This document shows, in pieces, positions 1 through 12,588 of a stretch of 64,000 nucleotides of DNA. The DNA lies in assembly GCA_002794735.1 (NCBI GenBank), contig NBAZ01000003.1:1240001-1304000 (forward strand). Reading direction: 5' to 3'. How positions within the stretch are numbered: position 1 is the first letter of the stretch; each line of letters begins with the position of its first letter. Origin of the DNA: Pyrrhoderma lamaoense (Eukaryota; Basidiomycota; Agaricomycetes; Hymenochaetales; Hymenochaetaceae). The translations under genes and the position numbers were made by a program. The notes under the pieces are model-generated. The model was given only the letters and a program-made list of their open reading frames with translations. It did no database searches and was not told the origin of the DNA.

Positions 1-942
1 CATTCATATACAGGAGGTCATTGTCCTCTTTGAACTTAAGAAGTTCAAGAGCCTTTCTCGCTGCTTGGTTATAGTTATATCCCTGAGCTCTGGTTAAGCA
101 AAAGTCTCCGCATCTCTTGTGTTCTGGCGACCCGGGTTTCAAGCATACTATACATGAAACAAATTTACTTCAATTAGCATGTGCTCATTATGCTTTAAAG
201 GGGTGTTGTAGGTAAGTACTAACGCATAAGTAGATAACGTTTAGCTGCAAGTTTCCCTTCTTTTATCGGATCTCTTCCCTGTTCCTCATACTTCACGTAG
301 AGATCATCTGAAATTAACTCGAAATCTGTCCCAGAATAGTGTTTACTAATATCTGTAATAGTATATGAGCTTTATATTTAGCCTACTAAGTGGTTAATGG
401 GACAAACAAGACTCTAATTCGGCCATAGCGTTTTTGTCTTCTTCACATTCCACTTGAAGTTCCTCGGTAAGTTCTGTCAAGGCCTTAGAAGCGATTTCAT
501 CCAAATCGTCACCAATAAAGTGATGCGTCTTGCGAGGTACTCTATACAACCTATTTCTTACAAGGACTAGATATAAAATCAGAGATGGATTCACTTAGCT
601 TCCATCTTATTCTCATTTACCTTCACAAATATACTTTTGACCGGGAGTATACCTATCGTATTTACTGAATAGGGCAATTTTGTCTTCGTAATGATCATCT
701 AAGACTAGAGAAAAAAAGTGAGTAAAGATATCAAAAGGGTTAATGATCTGGAGTTTGATCACCGTATAATTACATTTCTGTAGGACCTGCCTTGGTGTCG
801 GCTTTTCCTCTGGTTCTGGAGAACCAGGCCCGGTTTGGGAAACTGCTTTCCCTTTTTGGCTGATATCGTGGTGCTGGCGGGAATTACCAGTAAGAGGCGA
901 ATTTACGGTATCCTTGGGTCTTAAACTGTGGTTTCCTGGCAT
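1..942 (-). CDS. Uncharacterised protein, paralog A (partial, runs off left edge)
   Basis: Minus-strand multi-exon gene whose 3' part lies outside the window. The reading starts at 942. Recognisable blocks are at about 704-613 (ends ...GQKYICEG), about 570-395 (RLYRVPRKTHHFIGDD...), about 355-240 (...GKLAAKRYLLMR) and 140-1 (RCGDFCLTRAQG, then KALELLKFKEDNDLLYMNE). Each block has a counterpart in the same order in the neighbouring gene at 1536-3711, so the two are tandem duplicates. I do not recognise the family. The conserved part is rich in charged and aromatic residues, has no signal peptide or membrane segment, and no known catalytic motif is visible. Exon junctions are approximate, and the junction near 704-763 does not keep frame as read. 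Confidence 0.6.
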
Positions 943-1535
943 TATGATATGCTAGTAATCAAAATCCTGAAAGAGACTTCACTGCTCACAGCCTTCAACC
1001 GTTTATATTCCAAGCATACAACTAAGCTAAGCAATGTAGAAATATCAGTATATTTAGTAAACGCTTATTGCAAGGTCTCGAACTTCGTCGGCCCGTATTT
1101 TGGTTCTCATGTAAAGGAGAAGTTCTACACACGTTCGCAAAAATGGGTTACAACTAATGAAAAGGGAGAAAACATTGCGCTTAGAACGGTCTCAAGTCCA
1201 GTACGACCCTGCTCAAGTGCATGTTCTTTGCACTTGCAGCCGGAATTAATTCACACCGATATTGCCCTATAAATAAGAAATTATATGGATAATAGATACA
1301 AAAATAGATAGTGCTTGCAAATTAGTTACATCCTCCTCCTACTATAGCAATATTGATGTATCAGCAACAATGTGATATACATATGCATTGTTTCAAGCGC
1401 TGTGTTTTATTGAATTATTTTACCGGAAGGTGTACATGTACATGCACTCTATTTTTTTTTCAAATTTACCAACTGTGAATTGAACTATACCTTAGCAATC
1501 GATACAGGATATGAGCACATAAATAATCATGGTGT

Positions 1536-3711
1536 CTATGAACTACTTCTAATTTTCTTGTTCTCACTTGAAGACTCGCTTTGGTGAGTTGTCAAGGGGA
1601 CTAGCTTCTTAGGTTTAGGAGGTGAACTTGATTGTTTACTGGGTGTAGATGACTGCATCGAAGTTGGGGTAGTTGTGTTGGAGGATCTTGATGCTGAACT
1701 TGAAGTCCTTTGTGGTACAGCTTTTGCGGAAGGCTTTAGAGATGTACTCGTAGATAGCCTGCCTGGTTGTGCACTACCGTAGGTAGACCCCAGATTGATA
1801 TTGTTTAATTTCGAGTTCATTATTTCTCGCTAGGGTGGACCAACACTTACCTCGGTGTGGCTATTTCGGGTTGAGATTTAGTTAGTGTATTCTTTGAACT
1901 GGATCTGAGTTCAATTGGGGATTTCCTGACATCCTTCGCTGTGGTTCTAGTCTCCACTGATGTACTCTTATTGACCACTCCTGATGCACCCACTGCAGGG
2001 GAAGGTGTCTTCTTCGGAGTTAGTTTCACATGTTCCAGGGAACCTTTTGTAGTTATCTTCGGGCCTTTGAATTGTGTCGGCTCCTCTTGCTTATCTACCA
2101 CACGTTTTGGTACGTTCCTGTCAGGCACTGGTGCCTTAGCTGTAGTGGCCACAGAAGTAGAAGAAGAAGAGACAGTAGGATTCCTTGAATTAATAGAAGA
2201 AGCAGCGATAGTTGAGATTCTGGAAGCGAGGCTACTGTCGGAAGGAGAAGAGGTAGATTGAACCTTGGACGACGGCATAATAAGAGAAGAGACACTAGGG
2301 TTACGGCTAGTTATACTGCTAGATGCGGTTTTCTGACTAGCTGGGGCTGTTGATGATCGGGGGACACCTCTCTTCTCACCTTTTGATGAGTTGCGCTTTT
2401 CTTGGAGTTCTTTGGTCAATGTATTAGTGCCTGGTAAACTAGCCCTGCGACCAGGAAACTTCAATCCAAATGAACCGAAAGATGATCCGGAGAAAGGATT
2501 TTGATTTTCGTCTGTCGGTGTTGTCGGTGTGCTTGATGAGGGGCTTGTAGTACGACTCCTAGAGGATACTATATTGGAGATCCATTGTTTCATAGGATTT
2601 CCTGTTGGTTCGGTAGGAGTAGCAGGCACGTCGGTTAATTGGATGCTTGAACTGCACTGATCAAGGACATATTTTATTGTCCTGTCCAAACATCGTATTG
2701 GAATCACTATAGAACCTTTCTTAATGTCCGTTAAGATCTGACCCCGATAAGCCCTATCATAGTAAGCAGGCTCTGGCTTGTAGTAACCAATAAACTCATT
2801 CATGTACAATAGGTCGTTATCTTCTTTAAACTTGAGAAGTTCGAGTGCTTTTCTCGATGCTTGCTCATAAGTGCACCCCTGAGCTCGAGTCAAACAAAAG
2901 TCTCCGCATCTATTGTATTCTGGTAGTCTCTTGTCTAATTGCACTGTTTATAGTTGAGACGATTTCCCCGTAAGTTATACACGTTAGATTGATGAATAAA
3001 GAATAGAAAACAGACCTATGACAAGATATCGTTGAGCAGGAATCCCATGCTCACTTGCTGACTCTCCTGGATTCAAGAATTCAAACCGTTTGAACAAGTC
3101 ACAACAAACGACTTCAAAATCAAAATAATTTTCTTCGATGTCTATTGAAGGCGAGTTAAGTAGGCTGGATAGAGACATATAATGAGGATGAAACTAACAT
3201 TCAACGAGGGTCTTAGAGGCATTCGTTTCCTCCTGCTCCTCCTTTTTTCGTTGAGCTTCTAGTTTTTCCAGAGAAAGTGCAGCAAGTGCCTTCCTATCAT
3301 CACCCAAACACATCTGGACGATCCGTGGTGCTTTATATATTCTACTATTGACACGAACTTAAATTATAGTTAGGATCATCAGGCTATGTTATGAGTAGAA
3401 AACCTAGCTTACTTTCACAAACATATTTTTTTCCTTGCTCATATGTTTTTTTCCCTTGCTCACGTGGATGATACAGGTCAAAAACTACGAAATAGTCCCC
3501 ATAATACTTATCTAAAACTATGACAAGAGAAAGATAAGAATGCAGACTACAGACCCATCTTGAGTTCTATTTCACTCACAGTCTTGTAGGATTAGCGCAT
3601 CGTCTCCTAGGGTCTCTTGAGGCACTCTCCACTTGTCGATGATTCTCCGAAGCCAAGTCTTTTGAAAAAATTACCAGATTGTTGGTCAGTGACGTCTTTC
3701 AACTTGTACAT
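1536..3711 (-). CDS. Uncharacterised protein, paralog B, with long Ser/Thr/Pro-rich tail
   Basis: Multi-exon minus-strand gene. The ATG at 3711 opens a read starting MYKLKDVTDQQSGNFF. Later blocks include WLRRIIDKWRVPQETL (about 3660-3600), VLDKYYGDYFVVFDLYHPRE (about 3520-3420), RIYKAPRIVQMCLGDD (about 3350-3190), IDIEENYFDFEVVCCDLF (about 3180-3000) and KRLPEYNRCGDFCLTRAQ, then KALELLKFKEDNDLLYMNEF (2940-2790). After this conserved head comes a roughly 350-residue tail dominated by Ser, Thr, Pro and Lys, probably disordered, ending at 1536. The first exon needs one extra base in the A6/T6 run at 3665-3670 to join its two halves. Function is unknown. The head is shared with the gene to its left; that gene's tail, if it has one, lies outside the window. 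Confidence 0.65.
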
Positions 3712-6049
3712 TGTACCTCCTTAGCAGTTGAAGAGAAAAAAAATGAAGCTGTCTAGATTGCCCACCTGTTTATACTCAAAATGTGAGCAATGTGATTACC
3801 ATAGACACATATCTGTACAAGTTCTCGAACTCCATTTCAAAAGTATCGTAACAAAGATAAGTATGTGACCGCAAAACGAATTCTTATCTTTAAAAAGAAG
3901 ACCAGTCTTTGCCAACCAACATACACATTAAATAAACATTATGATGCAAAGCCAAATTATGTACAATAATTTGACTTTGCAACAGACTTGGGAATTGTTC
4001 ATTTATTACCACGTTTGAGAATCTGAATAGGGTCCGAGACTTTGTAATTTGTTGTAAGTCGGATCCTTTATTTTGCAGTTGTAATCAAAATCACGAATAA
4101 ATTGCCGAGACATTACGGTATCCACTCATAAAGACATTGGTTGAACATTTATTTTCAATTGCTTTGCTTCGGAATTCTAATCAAAGGTAAAAGTCGCTAG
4201 AACGCACTTTTCATAGTGACTCCTTCAAAGACCATGCATTGTCCTTAAATATTTTAGCCCTTTCAAGAAGATATTTTCCTGTAACGATACTATAAGAGTC
4301 CTAATAACATGTTAAAAAAGCAAGATGCAAATAAACCTTCTTTATACTTCTGACTAGGATCTGATGCTTTGACATAGTACCACCCAAGACGGTCATTACA
4401 TCCTATGCAAAAGACATCTGCGACGGTGTGCATGCCAGTACTATGATATGACGTATTTCACACAGATTCTCAGCAACGTACAACATTACTTTGACACTTA
4501 CAGGAGCGAGCGATCCTCCTTTTTCCCTAACTTTACATTTACTGCAGAGTGCATGAGACTAAGAGGATAGGTTTAGGAGATGATTAAAGAGAGAGAGTGG
4601 AGGGATGAAGACTTGCAATCCTCGACCCTCTCTACCAGAGAAAGCCTTGCTTATCAGCTCATCCTGAAGAGCCTTTTCTCATTGAATGCATATTAGCAAA
4701 CATATAGTCTACTAGACAGATAACGAATGCAGTGGCTGACCAGGACTGCAGAACATTGCGCACATGCATAATGAGGCTTATCCTTGTAAATTGAGATGAC
4801 GTGGGCTTTCGTGTCCGCCGTCGGGCTGAGATTGGAAGTTAACTCATTCATGATTATGATGTCTTAGTCTACTAAGTAAGTCATTCTAATGTCTGTGTGT
4901 GAAAGATCAGATTTCCGACTTGAGCAATCTGAATTCAAGCGCCGCCTGTGAGTGTGTGGCGACTATCGGCAAGTGCCGAACGCTGTCAACGGTGAGGAAG
5001 ACGCTTGCGGAAGGGAAGAAAGGGGTATCAGAGTCCATCAGAGCTAGTCCCAGGACGGGTCGAACGTGGCAGTCCATGCCACTCTCCGTCTTTGGCAGAG
5101 AGCCCCACGGCCGCAGAAAGAGTGTTCTCCGCCGACCGGGGACGGCAAGGCTCCTAGCCCTTGACCGTGTGTGTGGTCAGTTCAAGCCGTAGAGGGAGTG
5201 AGCAGAGAAAATGACGCCGCGGGGAGAGGTGGATTGTGAAGGGCGAAAATGAGGGGTTGTTGTGGTGCATGACTGTTGGTGACGATGGCGAATAGAAGGA
5301 GACGGTTCGTGGTCACGTTGGACGTTGGGACAGTCGACCGGGAGGATGCGGAGAACCCTGGAGATTGCGGATGTGCCTCGCTTTTTGTGTGAGATGAGAA
5401 TGATCGCTTGTGCCTCTTTGATCATGCTCTTGTTTGTGGCATGACGCGACACGGGTGGAGAGTTGCATATACCAGTAGTATAATCATTATTATTGTGAGA
5501 GAGACAGAGAATACGTTACGGTTACATGCACTACACGTCGTACATCGTACACTACAACTATCCACGGAGGCGATGGGTGTTGATGGAGATAGAAGCCGGT
5601 TTTGGGGTGCATCGCCTTTTTAGTTGACCCTAAAGATGTCGACGACGGCGATAAACGAGTGTTTCGCACGCGGCAAGATATGGTATATACTAGTAATAGG
5701 GGAAAAAAAAGAAACCACTGCTTTTGCCCGTGCTGTCGACAGCGTTCAGCTGAGCCACGTCGTCGACGGGGCAGAAGTGCAGACTGAGAATCAAGTCCCG
5801 AGAGAAATAAAATATTAAAAATACAAAAAAGAATAAGAGATACGACTGTAGATAGATGTGTCGGAGACCTCGGCACTAGTTGGGCTCGACAGAGACGACG
5901 AAGAGCCGGACAAGACGGCGCGCGCCGTGAGGTCTGTCACACTGCAAACAGCAGCAACCACGCCGCGATTCGGCCGGACACATCATCGTCGTCTTCGTCG
6001 CTCCATCCATCACACTCACCTTCCCTCTTCCCCCTTCCCCTTCTCCCAA
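3712..6049. other. Intergenic region between gene B (-) and CHD1 (+)
   Basis: About 2.3 kb between divergent genes. Short overlapping open frames on both strands around 4900-5870 have low-complexity composition and no recognisable homology, so I do not call them genes. The segment from about 4960 to 5180 is more GC-rich than its surroundings. The last 40 bases before CHD1 are strongly pyrimidine-rich. Confidence 0.5.
6014..6049 (+). promoter_or_regulatory. Pyrimidine-rich tract before the CHD1 start
   Basis: A nearly pure C/T stretch ends just before ATG 6050. CT-rich leaders are common near fungal transcription and translation starts. A similar tract (about 19371-19425) precedes the phosphatase start at 19431. 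Confidence 0.45.
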
Positions 6050-9000
6050 ATGGCGGCACCCGCCAGCGACTTATACCATCGCCACTATTCTCCCTCCGCT
6101 GATCTATCTGACGAAAACATGGTTGTCGAGTCCGACTCTGCCAGTGCAGACAACGACTTCCCCACTACGCATTCCACCATAGACCCTATCAGCTCCTCAC
6201 ATATCCCCGTCAACGACGATGAGACTGACGCAGACGGTGATGCTGACGCGGATGCAGATGGTGACGCAGACGCAGAAGCTGACCCCGACTACGATGACGA
6301 GGGCGATAACGACGTTGGTAACGATGTCTACCCTGCTCCTGGTGGTTCGGGACTGTCTAGCAAGGTATGCCTATTTTTTTCTTTCTTTCTGTGACAAGTG
6401 AATATCTAAAGTCCTAAATATGGCATCTCGGGGGATACAGGTAGAGAGCGTATGTTGAAATTTCATCCTTTTTTTCGTCACATTTTCCGTTCATTAATCA
6501 CAATTTCTCTTACCATTTTCTTCAGGGATACGATGACGAGTCTGACGATGGTTCGTTCGCAGACGAAGAATACGGAAAGAAAAAACCAACAAAGAAGAAA
6601 AAGATTTCTAAACCCAAGGGTTTGTAGATTCACCTGGCTTCACTTATACTTCGTACACTGAAATTGATATCTCAAATTCAGTTTCACGCACCCCTGCTCC
6701 AGTCACTACCCGCCAGGCAGATTCTGACTCTGATTCTGATTATGGATCACGCTCAAAGAAGAAGAAGAAACCACGAGTTGCTGATGAAAATATCAGGGTG
6801 TCTAGTCGAGGAGTTAAAGTCCCTAACTATGTTGATGACGTACAAAATTTTGAGGAGTTTGAAGAAGACGAAGGTGCAAACTACTATGTAGCCGACCCAA
6901 ACAGTCAATATGAAGAACATGAAATCGAAGGAGTCTACTATCATATGAGAGACGAGGATAGGAAAGATGACCCAGAAGATATATGGCACGATAATGTGGT
7001 ATGTTAATTGTTGAAGCTAGTATTCATGTATACATTCTGATTTCAATTCTACTTTAAAGCGATATCATATCAAGTGGAAGGGTTTCTCTCATCTACACAA
7101 TACGGATGAAAACTACGAATTCCTCAAACGATATAAAGGTTTAAAACGAGTAGACAACTACATCAAAGCCTATAAGCTTTTCAAAGCCCGGTTAGAGGAC
7201 AAAACACTCAGCAGAGAGGATGAAGAAGCTCTAATTCTTGGCAAGGAACGCGAAAGGCAGGATCTGGAAACCTTTAAGACAGTGGAGCGTATTGTTGCCA
7301 TGCGTGAGACGCCTGAGGACGTAGAGTACTTCTGCAAATGGCAAGGGCTCGCTTACGAACACTGCACTTGGGAACTCTTGGACGAAATCAAGCCCATTGC
7401 CAAAGAGCATATCGAGGCTTTCCAAAAACGTGAGAAGGAAGGAAAGTTCCCTTATCGGAGTCAGCACTATCCGAGGGATAAACGACCTGAATTCGTAAAA
7501 ATTAAGAAAGACCCAGATTACATTGCCTCAACTGGAGGTGAACTCAAGGAGTTCCAGCTCACTGGACTCAACTGGCTTGCATACCTCTGGAGCAAGGGCG
7601 AAAACGGAATTCTTGCTGACGAAATGGGTCTCGGCAAGGTAACTTCCATTTTAAAAATCTTTATGATAGGGACACTAATATCCGCTACCACAGACTGTCC
7701 AGACCGTCTCGTTCCTCTCGTATCTTTTCCATCAACACAATCAATTTGGCCCGTTCTTGGTTATAGTCCCATTGTCGACCATTACAGCATGGCAGATGCA
7801 ATTCGCTACGTGGGCACCGGATCTAAATGTCATCTGTTACATTGGTTCCGGACGTTCCAGAGAGGTCATCCGAAACTATGAGATCTATGCCGAGCCAGGC
7901 AAGAGCAAAAAAGTTAAGATGAATGTGTTACTGACCACATATGAATTGATTCTCCGGGATGCTGCAATGCTTGGAGATATCAAGTGGCAGGCCCTTGCGG
8001 TGGATGAAGCTCATCGCCTCAAGAATTCAGAGAGCCAACTTTATGAGGCATTGAAGACGTTCCATGCTGCGTCAAAACTTCTCATCACAGGCACACCGTT
8101 GCAAAACAATGTCAAAGAATTGCTTGCGCTTATGCATTTCTTGATGCCTGAGAAATGTGAGTCTCTGTCACCATCTATCACCCCTTCAACTATGCCAACC
8201 TTTGACCACTAGTCGCTCTGACAAATGAATTCGATTTGTCTGACGCCGATCACGAAACAAAGATCAAGGAGTTGCACAAGCAACTCGAGTCGCTGATGTT
8301 ACGGCGATTGAAGCGTGACGTCGTGAAGAGTTTACCAACGAAGAGTGAACGGATCCTTCGGGTTGAAATGTCTAATTTGCAAACTCTATTCTACAAGAAT
8401 ATTCTTACAAAGGTGATCTATTTCGGCGCATCACCATCTATGTGTATATTTATACTGATTTGATGTGCACTAAGAATTATCAAGGCTTGGTTAAAAGCGC
8501 GAACGGGAACAACAACATCAGTTTGTTGAATATTGGTATGTAATTGGAACTTGACTCTTTGCGTCTATCAAGGCTAATTACTTTGTGCATAGCCATGGAG
8601 CTTAAAAAAGCTGCAAACCACCCATATCTGTTTGACGGAGCTGAGCCTGCCGCAGCAAATCGCGAGGAAACTCTTAAGGGTTTGGTGATGAGCAGCGGTA
8701 AAATGGTACTCCTTGACAAGCTACTAGCGAAGTTGAAGGCCGACGGCCATCGTGTCCTCATCTTCAGTCAAATGGTCCGCATGCTAGACATCCTGAGTGA
8801 CTACATGCAGCTCCGTAACTATGTACACCAACGGCTTGATGGGACAGTTCCTTCAGATGTTCGAAAGAAGTCGATTGCTCACTTTAATGCTCCCGGTTCC
8901 CCGGACTTTGCATTCCTTTTGTCTACTCGAGCAGGTGGGTTGGGTATCAATCTTGAAACAGCTGATACGGTCATTATTTTTGACGTGAGTAATCAACAAT

Positions 9001-11339
9001 ATTCTCCAGCACCCCATGAACCTCATTAACCTTTCTTCTCCAATCAGAGTGATTGGAATCCACAAAACGACCTTCAAGCAATGGCTCGGGCTCATCGCAT
9101 TGGGCAGAAGTCACATGTCAATGTTTACCGCTTCGTCAGTAAAGACACTATGGAGGAGGACATCCTTGAACGTGCCAAGCGAAAGATGGTTCTTGAATAT
9201 GCCAGTATGTCTATAATCTTAACTGATATGATCGCTCAATAACGAGTTATGTAGTCATTAATCAGATGGATACCTCTCAAGCGCACCTGAGCTCTAAGTC
9301 TCAACCCAAGGACGCATCAAAACCTGATAATCTCAGTAAAGATGAGCTTACAGCGGTGCTTAAGTACGGCGCTCAGAAGATGTATGTAAAGTTTAATAAG
9401 AGTATGTAATAAAAAGCTGATGGTAGCCTCAGGTTCGACAAGGACGACACGCAACAGAATAGGAAGCTCGATGAGATGGACCTGGATGATATTCTGAATC
9501 GTGCTGAAGACCACGAGACGATGGCGTCGGGTGGTGATGGTGGTGCTTCACTAGGTGGAGAGGGTTTCCTTGCGTCCTTTGCCGCTGTCAGTGACGTCAA
9601 GAACGACTTGAGCTGGGAAGATATCATCCCACTGGAGGAGCGACAACGTTTTGAACAGGAGGAGGAAGAGCGAAAGATGGCAGAAATGGCAGAGCAAACT
9701 AGAGAGAGGAAGCGAGCGCATGCTCCTATCTCCTACGAGGGTATGGACGTCGATCAACCTGCATCTGCGCCATCAAAGAAACCTAAGGTGAATGCCCCCG
9801 TTCGTAAAACCGCTGGACAAAAAGCTCTCGAGTTGAAGGAGCGTGATATTCGGGTACTCGTTAGAAGTCTTCAACGCTGGGGTGATATCCGGCAGCGTTA
9901 CGATGTTATTGTGCGTACATCTCTTTTATTTTTCTCTCGGAAAAGTAGTCAGTATAATTTAAAACCGATTTTTTCTACCAGGTGGCGGAGGCAAAACTTC
10001 AGGACAAGAACAAAGCCATGATTCTTGATACTGCAGATGCCATTATTGATATGTGTGCTGAACAAGTCGAGCGTACCAACGCGGAAAAGCGGGCACGAAT
10101 AGCCGCTGGAGAGACCCTGACCAACGCACAGAAGAGCAAGGCCGTGCTTATTACCTATAACGGAGTCTCGAACATCAACGCGGAGACAGTATTATCACGG
10201 AATAGAGACCTTCGTATTCTCAATGACTACTTGAATGCGCTTCCGAATCCCTATACTTGGGAGTTACCTATTGAAAATATTCGTCCGACATTAAATTGGT
10301 CTGGTCGATGGGGCCGAAAGACGATGCGATGCTCTTGGTCGGCGCTTACTTGTATGGCTTTGGGAACTGGGAGGTCATCCAGAAAGATCCTAAGCTAGGT
10401 TTGGAGGGTAAATTCTTCCTCGACGAAGGGAAAAAGGGAGAGGATTCGCGGCAAAACCGATCCCAAATGCTATTCATCTTGTCCGCCGTGGAGATTTCCT
10501 CTTGAACCTTCTTCGAGAGTATAACGAAAAATTGGTATCTTATGAATCGTCAATGCGTTCAAAACCAATGAAATCAAGCATGTCTTCCATGTCCCACCGC
10601 CTATACACGCTTCTAACGGTGTCAAGCGTCGTGCTGATAGTGAAGCTGTCTCTGCCGGGGATGAAGGATCCAGTAGCAAGAAGCGGAAGCGGAGACCAAC
10701 ACCAACATTCACGGACTCGGAATCATCCGATGAATGGTATGTATACTTTTAATTAAAATACAAACACCGAATTTTAATCGACTATTTAGTCCGTCAATGG
10801 ATGAAGCCGCAACGAAGGAGGAACTCCGACCCGTTAAGAAACAACTGGTAAAGTATTCTTGTCACCTTGCAGTAGGGATGAATAACCTAACACGTATCTA
10901 CAGAAACAGCTCAAACTTACCGGTGGAGATATGCCCCGGGATAACAAGGTGGCAATTCTCAAGGACTCATTAGCTGCTATCGGCCGTCGCATAGACCTCG
11001 TTCTTGAGAACAAGAGAAATGCCGGAGAAGATGTGGATAGATGGAAGCGTCACCTCTGGACGTACGTAATCTTTTCTTTCTTTTTTATTCTCTGTTTTCT
11101 TAATAAATCCTATCATTTGTATATAGATTTGTCACTCTATTCTGGCCAAAACAAGTCAAGGCTTCAAAACTTGAGGAAATACATGCTAAGATGGTTATGA
11201 AAGAAGGTGCTCCACGGCAATCTTCTTCTGGCTCTTCGAAGCCCCGTCCGACAACGGGGGTAAAACTAATGGTGCAGTCACACCCTCATCATCAACATCT
11301 ACGCACCGTACAAACGGCGGTAGCAAACCCCATCGATAG
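6050..11339 (+). CDS. CHD1: Chromodomain-helicase-DNA-binding protein CHD1
   Basis: ATP-dependent nucleosome spacing remodeler acting on transcribed chromatin. I place 15 exons: 6050-6364, 6526-6619, 6682-6998, 7060-7638, 7694-8156, 8213-8412, 8475-8535, 8593-8984, 9048-9204, 9255-9381, 9433-9910, 9982-10736, 10790-10847, 10904-11061 and 11127-11339. Order: an acidic N-terminus, tandem chromodomains (about residues 185-400, [20 protein letters not shown]), SNF2 ATPase with [12 protein letters not shown] and DEAH, helicase C with [11 protein letters not shown] and ARAHRIGQ, a SANT/SLIDE region ([14 protein letters not shown] after correction) and the C-terminal CHCT helical domain ([11 protein letters not shown]). 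Four single-base gaps break the frame, at 10310-10313, 10462-10464, 10593-10595 and 11256-11260. With them counted the CDS is 4371 nt (1456 aa). I read the breaks as sequence errors because all key motifs are intact. Confidence 0.96.
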
Positions 11340-12588
11340 AGATTATAGACTCTGGAAAGGTTTGAATCTATCTGGAGTTTTATGGTTTTATTTTTCTTAT
11401 GTACTCTTTCACATTCGCGTTGTTATTCTCTTTTCTCAGCTTTCTCTATCATACTTTTCCTAGTTGTTTATCCAAGATATAGCTTTGCTTTGTTTCCTTC
11501 TTTCTCTGATATTTTTTTCTATGCTACCCGGCTTTTTATATATATTTCACACAACATTTGCGCAATCTTTTCATACTTTTCATTTCCCCGTCTTTTAAAG
11601 ACAACTGACATGCAGGTCCCCAAGCGATTTTTTTCAATATTTGCTACCGGAACCTTCTATACACCTATCCCACATTTTTTTATCTATCTTACACTCTCTT
11701 CTTTTTTATATTATATTGATCTGGTGACGTTTTTCTTTTTCTTTCTTAATTCTGTCTGTCCATTCATTTGATTTTTTACTCTTTTTCTTTAGTCGAATGA
11801 TTTGCTAAGCTGGCTCCCAATCTGTAAACGCTGTGTACATTTGAGATAATTTTAGTATCCAATTACCAATGAAAGAAATCCACTCTAATGCCCCCTCCTC
11901 TCCTCATATATAGTGAATAGAAATGGTATCCTAAATTTATACACAAGTGCCTTGAGGTGGTGAAGTTTAAAATTTTTTTCATAGTTTGAAACTTTGTTAT
12001 GTGGTAAATTTACCGTGATACTTAGAACCCGAACCTGACCCATTAGCGAGATATGACGTGTAAAATGTAATGAGGCCTTAGATCCAATTTCTCATCTGCT
12101 CATCTGAAAACAATTTATTTATTTTTCAAATGTTTACTTGTTATAATTATTTGGCAATCAGTGATAATATACGTATATCTTTCTGGTCTGACGACGGTCG
12201 GCGAAAAGGAGCGAAGAGAAGGAGAGAAAAGAAAACAATGTAATAAGTTTACATCAAAAATACATCCCAAGAGAAGGAAAGTAGTAATAGCATAACCAGA
12301 GAGAGAATGGACAGAGAACGAATAGAGAAAGAAAAGAGAATAATGTAAGGAGTAAAAAAGTATGTATGAAAGAGAAAAAGAGACTATTGATGAGAGTGTA
12401 TTGACTGACCGAGGTCAAAAATTGGTAGGGTTGAGGAGAGCTGCGTTAAAGGAGAGATGAGGATAAAAGAGAGGAAGGGACGGGGGATGGAGGGGGAGTT
12501 GATGTTTATGTGATGTCGAAGGGGGACACAAGAACACAGAAAACACACTAGGAAAACAAGACAAAATAGTCATTCCGACAAAAAAACA
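11340..12588. other. Convergent 3' intergenic region, CHD1 / membrane protein
   Basis: No gene seen. The CHD1 side (about 11370-11810) is T/C-rich on the plus strand. The other side (about 12180-12500) is A/G-rich, so it is T/C-rich on the minus-strand transcript. Probably two pyrimidine-rich 3' UTRs meeting. Confidence 0.5.

Noticed and set aside
4899..5192. 97-codon plus-strand frame
   Set aside because: No homology recognised, Arg/Ser-rich composition typical of chance frames in GC-richer DNA.
5490..5876. 128-codon minus-strand frame upstream of CHD1
   Set aside because: Composition is Ser/Leu/Arg-rich with no recognised motif, overlaps other frames on both strands, and lies in the CHD1 promoter region.
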